29,673 bases of DNA from an uncultured Oscillospiraceae bacterium (GTDB taxonomy: Bacteria > Bacillota > Clostridia > Oscillospirales > Oscillospiraceae): assembly GCA_910588045.1 (NCBI GenBank), contig CAJUPS010000037.1, positions 1 through 29,673 of the forward strand. The letters are read 5' to 3'. Below, in pieces: positions 23,711 through 29,673 of this stretch; positions within the stretch are counted from its first letter, which is position 1; every line of letters begins with the position of its first letter. The position numbers and the translations under genes are program-made. The notes beneath the pieces are model-generated. The model saw nothing but the letters and a program-made list of their open reading frames with translations. It searched no databases and had not been told where the DNA came from.

Positions 23711-24072
23711 CCCCGCACCCCCTGGAAGGCAAACGCACTGTCGCCCCAGTATGGGGCCATCAAGCTGGCGGACTGCTGCCGCATGGCAGCGGCGGCCTGG
23801 CAGACCTGGCCGCCGCCCCCGGTCCGGACGCTCACGTCGCCCACGGTGAACTGCTCCACGTCTCCGCCGCTGCGGCAGGGCAGCAGCCCCGCCGCGGCCA
23901 GCAGCGCCGATGCGCAGAGGAACGCGTCGCCGCAGTCCTCCGGCGTGATCTCCTCCCGCAGACGCCGCCGTATTTCCTCCTCGGCGGCGGTGCACAGTGC
24001 CTCCAGCAGAGGCAATTCCGCCTCCGACGGCTGTACGATGGCGGATGCCAACCGCATGATTTGTTCCAACAA
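23707..24072 (-). CDS. Head-tail connector protein (gp6/XkdH-like)
   Basis: About 121 residues, mostly alpha-helical: AELPLLEALCTAAEEEIRRRL, then CGDAFLCASALLAAAGLL, and a flexible C-terminus. This agrees with gp6/gp15-type connectors that sit under the portal. The start is uncertain. TTG at 24072 (or 24069) has GGAGGAGG about ten bases ahead; an ATG at 24099 has no ribosome binding site and gives a Gly-rich start. Between the capsid gene and the closure gene, as expected for the family. Confidence 0.75.
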   Translation of the reverse strand: MLEQIMRLASAIVQPSEAELPLLEALCTAAEEEIRRRLREEITPEDCGDAFLCASALLAAAGLLPCRSGGDVEQFTVGDVSVRTGGGGQVCQAAAAMRQQSASLMAPYWGDSAFAFQGVRG

Positions 24073-24113
24073 CTTCCCGTCACCTCCTCCCCCTGCCATA
24101 GGGCAGGAGCCTC

Positions 24114-25145
24114 TTAAATGGTCAGGATCTTCCCCGCGTCGGTGTACAGCTTGGCGAAACCGGAGATGCTGGTAATCGCCGCCCGCTCCACCTGCCGGTC
24201 GATGAGCTTGTCGTACTCCACCATCACGTCGCCCGCGCTGACCATCTCCAGGGCATAGTTGCGGTCCAGGCCGATCAGCTTGCCGCTGGGCATGGCGCTG
24301 GTGCGCAGCAGCGTGGCGCCCAGGGGAGAGGACAGCGTACCCGTGCCCTGGAAGTTGAGCCCCGTCAGCGGATTCTGGAACTCGCTCATCTTCAGCATGT
24401 CCAGCATCACCGCGTTAGGCACCAGGATGGTGTTCATGGTGTAGGGATCGAACTGCCCCCAGAAGTCCAGCAGCGCCTCATAGGTCAGCTTCCCCTTGGT
24501 GCCGCCGATGGGAGCGGTGCCGATGGTGAAGGCCGCAGCGGGGTTGTCGTTGCCGTCGCCCTCGGCGATGACCTTGATGGCGTCCTCCAGGTGCATCCTG
24601 GCGATGTGCGCGCCGATCTGCCGCAGGGTGATGGAGAACAGGTCCAGCCGCTGGAACCGGATGGCCTCATAGGAGGCCACCAGCATCCGGCCCCGCTTGT
24701 GGAGCTTCACAAGGTTGCTCTGGGTCCGAACGGTGGTCTGGGGCAGCTGGGAGCCCTCCTCCACCCGCTTCAGACTCTTCTCCTCCTCGCTGGGTACGGA
24801 GGAGATGGAGCGGTAGTCCATCCCGTCAAACTGGGTGGTGGTAGCGGTGATAGAGGGCAGCACGTTGTCCTCCTCCATGCCCTGGCGCACCACCCGGGAG
24901 ACGAACTCGGGAAACAATACCGCCGACTCCGTGGTCCGGAAGAATTTCTCCACCACATCGGACCGGCTCCCCTTCACATGGATGTCGAAGCGCTTGAGCT
25001 GCCGCTGAAAGGCGTCCAGCCCCTCCAGGGGGGTGCCCCGGTAATTTTCACTGGGGTCCGCGGCCTCCAGCACCTGGGTGAAGGACTTCCCCGCCTCGCC
25101 ATACATGCCCTTTTCCAGCCTCAGATTGTCATACGTATAAGCCAT
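24114..25145 (-). CDS. xkdG: Major capsid protein (HK97 fold, XkdG-like)
   Basis: A protein of 343 residues. Typical features of HK97-type capsids of the PBSX group: an N-terminal arm, the long-helix region near DVVEKFFRTTES and PEFVSRVVRQGMEED, an extended loop with FDGMDYRSISS, and the C-terminal YDKLIDRQVERAAITSISGFAKL that forms the A-domain end. GGAGG precedes the ATG at 25145; upstream ATG codons in the same frame lie on or before this site. It follows the decoration protein gene by 14 bases. The capsid is thus complete in this cluster. Confidence 0.9.
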   Translation of the reverse strand: MAYTYDNLRLEKGMYGEAGKSFTQVLEAADPSENYRGTPLEGLDAFQRQLKRFDIHVKGSRSDVVEKFFRTTESAVLFPEFVSRVVRQGMEEDNVLPSITATTTQFDGMDYRSISSVPSEEEKSLKRVEEGSQLPQTTVRTQSNLVKLHKRGRMLVASYEAIRFQRLDLFSITLRQIGAHIARMHLEDAIKVIAEGDGNDNPAAAFTIGTAPIGGTKGKLTYEALLDFWGQFDPYTMNTILVPNAVMLDMLKMSEFQNPLTGLNFQGTGTLSSPLGATLLRTSAMPSGKLIGLDRNYALEMVSAGDVMVEYDKLIDRQVERAAITSISGFAKLYTDAGKILTI

Positions 25146-25159
25146 ATTCCGCATCCTCC

Positions 25160-25501
25160 TTAAAGCATGATCGTTGCCGTTTTTGCCGTGGTGTCCACCT
25201 GAGCCACCAGGCACATCACGCCGCCCTCGCCGGCGGTTTTCACGCCGCCCTTGCCGTCGGCGGCCAATGCGGCCCAGCCCACGCCGGGAGCCGTCCCCGT
25301 GTACTTCGCGGACACAAAGCCGCCCACCTGCACCGTGCAGGCGTCGTCCTTGCAGCAGAGCGCCACACCGCAGAATGCGTCGTCCGCCGCGCAGGCGCCC
25401 ACCGTGCCGCTGCCGGTCATCTTGACCACCTGGCCCTCGGTCAGCCCGCCGCCCAGAAAGGTGGCGCAGACCTGGCCCACGCCTTCAAAAGAAACACTCA
25501 T
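25160..25501 (-). CDS. Capsid decoration protein (DUF2190-like)
   Basis: A protein of 113 residues. Gly/Ala/Thr-rich beta barrel: GLTEGQVVKMTGSGTVGAC, FCGVALCCKDDACTVQVGG, then VTTAKTAT-type strands to the C-terminus. Small proteins of this plan between protease and major capsid genes are usually capsid cement or decoration proteins. It has five cysteines, more than usual for the family. GGAGG lies eight bases before the ATG at 25501. Confidence 0.75.
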   Translation of the reverse strand: MSVSFEGVGQVCATFLGGGLTEGQVVKMTGSGTVGACAADDAFCGVALCCKDDACTVQVGGFVSAKYTGTAPGVGWAALAADGKGGVKTAGEGGVMCLVAQVDTTAKTATIML

Positions 25502-25574
25502 TGAAAAATCCTCCTATTGTAATATTGAGAGAGAATGAACCATGCGCAAACGCTTGGATAAAAAGAGCCGAATA

Positions 25575-26501
25575 TCAGATCAAAAACGCCCGATCCTCGT
25601 CCTCGCAGGCGGAGGCGTTCCGGGCCCGGAGCTGGGGCTTGGGCGCATACATCTCCTCCGTGCGCCGCCGGTACACCTTTGTCAGCTCCAGCAGCTCCTC
25701 CTCCTCCATTTTCTCCGCCGCCCCGGCGAAGATTTTGAGATCCAGGGTCTCATCGGCCAGTCCGGCCAGCCGGACCAGCTCCTTCCGGAGACCCGCCATG
25801 TAGGACCTGCCCAGCCGCGCCTCCTTCTCCAGAGCGTCCAGCTGCTGCAAGCAGCCCGGGTGTGCCGCCAGCAGTCGCTTCAGGTCTCCGCCCGGCTCAT
25901 GTACGAAGCCCTTGATGACGCCTGCCTTCCTCTGGGCGGGCACAGCCACGAAGCTCCACTCATAGGCGTCCGCCGGGTCCTTGAGCGTAAAGTAGCACAG
26001 CTTTCCGCCATACATCCTCCCGCCGCGGTGCTCGCAGTTCGCCTTGCCGCAGATGGAGCAGCTCCTGCCAGTGACGCTGCAGCCGATGCTGACCTCCTTT
26101 TTGATGCCCGCCTCGATCTCCTCGATCAGCGGCGCGTTTTTCTCGCTGCGCAGCATGTAGGCGTAGCCCTTGAGAAACCGGCAGCTGTCGCCCGCCGCGG
26201 TGGTGCCGCTCTCCCGGCAGACCTCCGTCTTGTAGAGCCGCGCGGTCTGCCCCTCTGTGGACCAGTTGTGGTCAAAGATTCCGCTTTTCCCCACGAACAG
26301 TCCGCTGAGGACCTCCAGCGCCTCCTCGTCGAAGCGCTCCCAGTCCCTGTCGATCTCGTTGTCGCACAGCCGGAGGGCAAACGTATAAACCTGTTCCGGC
26401 GTCAGCTCCGACTTGCTCAGCCGGTTGATCAGAATCATGTCCTCCCGGGACACGGTGTGCCGGATGACGTCACCCGGCTCCTTGCGAATATCCAAGCGCA
26501 T
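25575..26501 (-). CDS. Prohead maturation protease with C-terminal scaffold-like part (XkdF position)
   Basis: A protein of 308 residues between portal and capsid genes. His78 in GIFDHNW and Ser138 in KKEVSIGCSV fit the His and Ser of assemblin-like phage head proteases. Directly after the Ser comes CSICGKANCEH (148-158), a small zinc-ribbon-like insertion, followed by the EWSFVAVPAQ segment. From about residue 205 the protein is charged and helical, like a scaffold that guides capsid assembly, ending in many Glu and Arg. The ATG at 26501 follows AAAGGAG. Protease plus scaffold in one chain is known for this group. The catalytic assignment is from motif and position only. Confidence 0.8.
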   Translation of the reverse strand: MRLDIRKEPGDVIRHTVSREDMILINRLSKSELTPEQVYTFALRLCDNEIDRDWERFDEEALEVLSGLFVGKSGIFDHNWSTEGQTARLYKTEVCRESGTTAAGDSCRFLKGYAYMLRSEKNAPLIEEIEAGIKKEVSIGCSVTGRSCSICGKANCEHRGGRMYGGKLCYFTLKDPADAYEWSFVAVPAQRKAGVIKGFVHEPGGDLKRLLAAHPGCLQQLDALEKEARLGRSYMAGLRKELVRLAGLADETLDLKIFAGAAEKMEEEELLELTKVYRRRTEEMYAPKPQLRARNASACEDEDRAFLI

Positions 26502-26516
26502 TGCATCTCCTTTCTG

Positions 26517-27740
26517 TCATGGATGGCAGCGCGGTCCCTCCGGTGCCGCGTTTTCCGCAGCCGTACCGGCGGCCCGCTCCATCGCATTGTTTTCCAGGGC
26601 CAGTTTTCTGGCCTGTTCCCGATACCACTCGGCCTTGGCCTCCTCCACCAGATCCTGCAAATTGATGTCATCCCAAACCACCTGGAAGTGGCATCCGTAC
26701 CCGTGCAGCCGCAGCCAGGTCTGACAGATTCGCTCCACGGCCGGTGTCAGGGACCGCCTGATGGCGGTCATCTCGGTGGTGAGCAGGTCGGCCTGCTGGG
26801 TGCTCATCCGCTCTGTGCTCGACCAGCTCAGGCCCAGCATGAACGGGGGAATCCCCGTCTTGCTGACCAGCTGCTCCAGGATCTGCCGGATGGGCACGGA
26901 GCTGTCCAGAATCTGGTTGTCGGCGCCGATGACCTTGATGTCCACGTCGCCCACGGCCACAAAGTCCCGGACGCTGCCGCCCCGGGTGGCCTCCATGGCC
27001 TTGCTCCACTCGCTGGCCAGCTGTCGGCTGCGCTCCTGGGCCATGCCCCGCTCCCACTCGCCGTCCCCCGGCTTGTAGACCACGGCGAAGCGCACGTTGC
27101 CCATCCTCTCCCAGTTCACGCCGATGGCGTAATAGATTTTACTCAGCAGCTCCGTGAGGAAGGGCATGGACCGCAGCAGGGACACCCCATAGGGGGCGTA
27201 GGTCTCCGGCTGGAAGGGCGTGAAGAGCAGCAGCTGCTGCCGGGGCAGGGGCGCGATCTGTCCGTACTCGTCCTGCCCGCAGATCTGGAAGTCCAGCGGC
27301 CCGCCGTTCTCCTGGATCTGGATGTCCTCCACCCGGCCGCAGAGCACGGCGGCCACGTCCCGGTTGTCGGCGGTGGGGACGATTTCCCCCACGGCCTGTC
27401 CGAACACCAGCATGGAGTCCAGGTATTGATCCAGGAAGGCGTTGATGCCCCTCTGGCCTCTGCCCACGTCGACCTGTTCCAGGAACTGCTTCAGCTCTCT
27501 GTCCGCCCCGGGGTCGCTGCACCGGGCGGACACGCCGCCGCACAGGCGGATGATTTTGTAGATGCAGGCGTCCACCAGCGGCACGGCCTCCCGGATGGCC
27601 CGGTAGAGCTGCTTGTCGCCGGTCTGGAGGGGCGTGCAGCCCCCCAGCAGACCGAAGGGGTGCGCGTCGCTGCGCCTGATCTGCGTCGTGGCCGAGGCGC
27701 CGGTCTCAACTTCTCTCCTCTTTCGGTTGAAAAATCTCAT
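26517..27740 (-). CDS. xkdE: Portal protein (PBSX XkdE-like)
   Basis: A protein of 407 residues forming the dodecameric DNA gate of the capsid. It shows the PBSX-portal signature GIPPFMLGLSWSSTERMS, the stem-like helices before it (RSRQLASEWSKAMEATRGG) and the clip-region strands. Next to the large terminase gene with a 13-base gap. The length is in the normal range for this portal family. C-terminal ~40 residues are Ala/Glu-rich and flexible. Confidence 0.92.
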   Translation of the reverse strand: MRFFNRKRREVETGASATTQIRRSDAHPFGLLGGCTPLQTGDKQLYRAIREAVPLVDACIYKIIRLCGGVSARCSDPGADRELKQFLEQVDVGRGQRGINAFLDQYLDSMLVFGQAVGEIVPTADNRDVAAVLCGRVEDIQIQENGGPLDFQICGQDEYGQIAPLPRQQLLLFTPFQPETYAPYGVSLLRSMPFLTELLSKIYYAIGVNWERMGNVRFAVVYKPGDGEWERGMAQERSRQLASEWSKAMEATRGGSVRDFVAVGDVDIKVIGADNQILDSSVPIRQILEQLVSKTGIPPFMLGLSWSSTERMSTQQADLLTTEMTAIRRSLTPAVERICQTWLRLHGYGCHFQVVWDDINLQDLVEEAKAEWYREQARKLALENNAMERAAGTAAENAAPEGPRCHP

Positions 27741-27753
27741 TTCTCAACTCCTT

Positions 27754-29016
27754 TTAGCATCTTTGGCGGCGCTTCACTGAGCAGAACACCCCCTCACAGT
27801 CCTCCCGTGCGGCCATGGTCACGGCGAAATAGCGCATGTCGTCCATGGCGTGATCGTTGTCCTTGTGGGGGGTATCCCGCCCATTGGATTCCTCGCTCCA
27901 GCGGTACAGCGCGATCTCCCGCAGGCAGTCCTCGCAGGGCTCGCATATCACGATGCGCCCTTTTTTCAATAAGTCGGCGGTGATGCGAATTCCGGAGAGG
28001 ACGTCGTTGTTGGCCTTGATCACGCGGTAGCCCATCTGGCGCAGGGCAGTGATAAAGCTGGCGGCGGAGGGGTCCGCCACCACGCAGCGGATATGGTGAG
28101 TGCCGGCCAACCTCGCCAACTCCGATGCATACTCCTGGTCTGTCAGCTGTACGCCGGTCTGTCTGGAGGCGTAGTAATATTCCTCCACCCGGTACCACAC
28201 GCCGTCGCTGAGACCCCAGAGCCCGAAGGAACAGGGATTTGCGGTGCCATAGTCAACGGAGATGACGTACTCCTCCAATTCGCCCTCGGGTGCGGGCCGC
28301 GCGTCCCGCGCCGGGTCGAAGAAGTCGTAGATCAGCCCCTTGGCCGCGGTCCACTCCCCTAAAATGAACCGTCTGTAAAAGGCGCCGCTGTAACTGGACC
28401 GGTAGCGCTGTCGGATACGTGGGGAGAGGGAGGGGTTGTCCTCCATGGTAAAGTGGAGGTACAGGGCATTTCTCAGCTCACATTTCAGGATCCACTCCTG
28501 ATAAAACCAGTGCTGCGGTCCTTCTGGATTACAATTAAACCACAGCCTCGACCCCTGCACGCTGCACCTTGCGATGGCCTGCTCCACGAAGGACCGGGGC
28601 ATAAGCGCCGCCTCATCCAGCAGAACGCCCGCCAGGGTGACGCCCTGAATGAACGCAGCGCTGCCCTCGTCCTTGCCCCCCATCAGGTAGAAGCGGTTTT
28701 CCCTGCCGTTTTTACGGATGACGAGCAGGTTTTCGCTGCGTTTCTCTCTGCACTGGAATCCCAGCTCCTTCAGCGTTGGCAGCAGCTCCTGCAAGAGGTT
28801 CCGCCGCAGGGAGACCACGCTTTTGCCGCAGAAGGCGAACTGTTCACCCCGGAAGGAGGCCATAGCCCAGCATACGAAGCTCAGTCCCATGCACAGGGTT
28901 TTTCCGCTGCGCACGGCTCCGTCGCAGATGATGGCGTCATAGTGCCTGTCCACAGATTTGGGGCCCCACCAGCACATGACGCGCTTCTGCTTGGGAGAAA
29001 ATCGTTTGATCTTCAT
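27754..29016 (-). CDS. xtmB: Terminase large subunit (PBSX XtmB-like)
   Basis: A protein of 420 residues, the DNA packaging motor with ATPase and nuclease domains. Walker A is GAVRSGKT (33-40); Walker B is VLLDE (131-135) with the catalytic Glu135. The nuclease domain has Asp255 in SVDYGT, Asp315 in VADPSAAS and the DNDHAMDDMRY motif (386-396), so all metal-binding acidic residues are present and the enzyme should be active. GGAGG precedes the ATG at 29016. It has the usual length for the family. Confidence 0.95.
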   Translation of the reverse strand: MKIKRFSPKQKRVMCWWGPKSVDRHYDAIICDGAVRSGKTLCMGLSFVCWAMASFRGEQFAFCGKSVVSLRRNLLQELLPTLKELGFQCREKRSENLLVIRKNGRENRFYLMGGKDEGSAAFIQGVTLAGVLLDEAALMPRSFVEQAIARCSVQGSRLWFNCNPEGPQHWFYQEWILKCELRNALYLHFTMEDNPSLSPRIRQRYRSSYSGAFYRRFILGEWTAAKGLIYDFFDPARDARPAPEGELEEYVISVDYGTANPCSFGLWGLSDGVWYRVEEYYYASRQTGVQLTDQEYASELARLAGTHHIRCVVADPSAASFITALRQMGYRVIKANNDVLSGIRITADLLKKGRIVICEPCEDCLREIALYRWSEESNGRDTPHKDNDHAMDDMRYFAVTMAAREDCEGVFCSVKRRQRC

Positions 29017-29040
29017 TGCTTTTTTGTCTCCTCCTTTTTG

Positions 29041-29313
29041 TCAGTTTTCCTCCGACAGAGCGTCCAGCAGGGCGTTCATCCCATCCTCGCCGCCTCCGGC
29101 GCATTCCAGCAGCAGGCCGATGGCCTTCACGCGGTCCGAGAATTTGACCTCCACGGCCCCGGCGCTGTTGACCTTAAATTCACTCACGCCCCATAGGTCC
29201 AGGCTGCCCACGTGGGTGTCTTTTGGGTCCAGAGCCAGCGCGATGGCGTCATTTGGCCTGCTGAGGGCCACGCGCCGGAGTGCGTCCAGGATTTCCTCCC
29301 GATCCAGTTCCAT
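29041..29313 (-). CDS. Small terminase subunit-like protein
   Basis: A protein of 90 residues, first gene of the phage operon, 24 bases before the large terminase. It has an N-terminal helix (DREEILDALRRVAL), then the segment EFKVNSAGAVEVKFSDRVKAIGLLLE, which is typical of the C-terminal half of Firmicutes small terminases. The N-terminal helix-turn-helix DNA-binding part of full-length proteins is not present, so it is shorter than usual. DNA recognition might use another protein. The ribosome binding site is the weaker AGGTGAG. Confidence 0.72.
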   Translation of the reverse strand: MELDREEILDALRRVALSRPNDAIALALDPKDTHVGSLDLWGVSEFKVNSAGAVEVKFSDRVKAIGLLLECAGGGEDGMNALLDALSEEN

Positions 29314-29342
29314 TTTCTCACCTGCCCTTCACCAGTAGGGCG

Positions 29343-29375
29343 AAAAAGGGAAAAAGTTGCACGTCGCCGTGCAAC
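29343..29375 (-). terminator. Terminator upstream of the phage operon
   Basis: The perfect 8-bp stem GTTGCACG/CGTGCAAC with a four-base loop is followed on the minus strand by five T, three C and five T residues. It ends transcripts that come from the right before the small terminase gene, or acts in the leader of the late operon. Confidence 0.65.
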
Positions 29376-29468
29376 CTTTCAGAAAAAATTTTTTGTGACC
29401 GTCCCTGTGGGCAGTTTATATAGATTGTTCTTGCCCAAGCCCGGGAGCTGCGCGCCCCCGGACTCCGC

Positions 29469-29529
29469 GGGTACTTTTTGTGTGAACAAAAAGTACCCAA
29501 AAAGTCACTTAGGAAACTACGTTTCCTAA
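29469..29529. repeat. Pair of intergenic hairpins at the right edge
   Basis: The first hairpin is a perfect 13-bp stem GGGTACTTTTTGT/ACAAAAAGTACCC (29469-29498). The second is a perfect 9-bp stem TTAGGAAAC/GTTTCCTAA with a TAC loop (29509-29529). Such AT-cored stem pairs are reminiscent of intergenic repeats in clostridial genomes; this is impression and not a search result. From 29530 to the window end I see no gene, tRNA or clear repeat. Confidence 0.45.
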
Positions 29530-29673
29530 GAACTTTCCTTATTACGGGGGATATTGTTTACGCTACGACCTTTAGTCCGTCCGGTCTATCTCCGGTGCCG
29601 TGGGCCGATGCCGGTGCTTACTTCTGCGCACGGTTCTAACGATGGTACTGGTTGCCTCGCGGCACTCGGCACG

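Noticed and set aside
29530..29673. tRNA or short gene at the right edge
   Set aside because: I could not find a cloverleaf, a T-loop sequence or a reading frame with a ribosome binding site.

Overview
The window looks like the chromosome of an anaerobic, Gram-positive-lineage gut Clostridia, most likely an Oscillospiraceae relative (Flavonifractor/Lawsonibacter/Oscillibacter type). This rests on the very large SLH-domain surface proteins, AzlCD, a PBSX-type phage cluster with clostridial-looking proteins, strong GGAGG ribosome binding sites and moderately high GC. The assignment is by protein character only; no 16S or database check was possible.

Left half (1-13819): two tandem units of 7006 and 6762 bp, with starts at 1, 7007 and 13769. 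In each unit a short promoter/leader region drives rightward a 27-codon ORF and then a ~350-residue protein with a phage-tail-fibre-like N-terminus (572-1654 and 7579-8622). These converge on a leftward, very long secreted SLH-domain protein (1972-6954, 1660 aa; 8932-13716, 1594 aa). The first ~200 codons of the SLH genes plus their upstream region are identical over 705 bp, while the rest has diverged. Position 1 aligns to 53 bp upstream of an SLH start codon, so a further SLH gene should lie just left of the window. The fibre-like genes are flanked on both sides by copies of a three-hairpin element (four copies: 320-448, 1740-1877, 7326-7455, 8714-8854). Its first hairpin overlaps the 3' end of the 27-codon ORF, which ends in DNRHPAR. 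In the leaders, the ORF's ribosome binding site sits in a hairpin and a perfect terminator lies directly before the fibre-like gene, so a regulated leader is plausible.

Middle (13820-16593): an AT-rich region with repeated TTGGTAG motifs, a 67-aa hypothetical protein, a leftward isochorismatase-GNAT fusion enzyme, and azlC-azlD (branched-chain amino acid export) behind a near-consensus promoter.

Right half (16594-29375): one leftward, tightly packed PBSX/Mu-like myophage structural operon. In order of transcription it encodes small and large terminase, portal, prohead protease, decoration protein, major capsid, three head-tail connection proteins, contractile sheath, tube, a Pro/Glu-rich 248-aa protein, LysM baseplate protein, gpD-like hub, spike, gp25-like wedge, baseplate J, and the XkdU-like tail-end protein. 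Head and baseplate are complete, but the usual large tape measure gene is missing. No integrase, repressor, replication, lysis or tail fibre gene is seen in this part. The fibre-like genes of the left half may or may not be connected with it. The operon ends in a hairpin that overlaps the azl promoter; its far side carries a terminator and repeat hairpins of unknown role.
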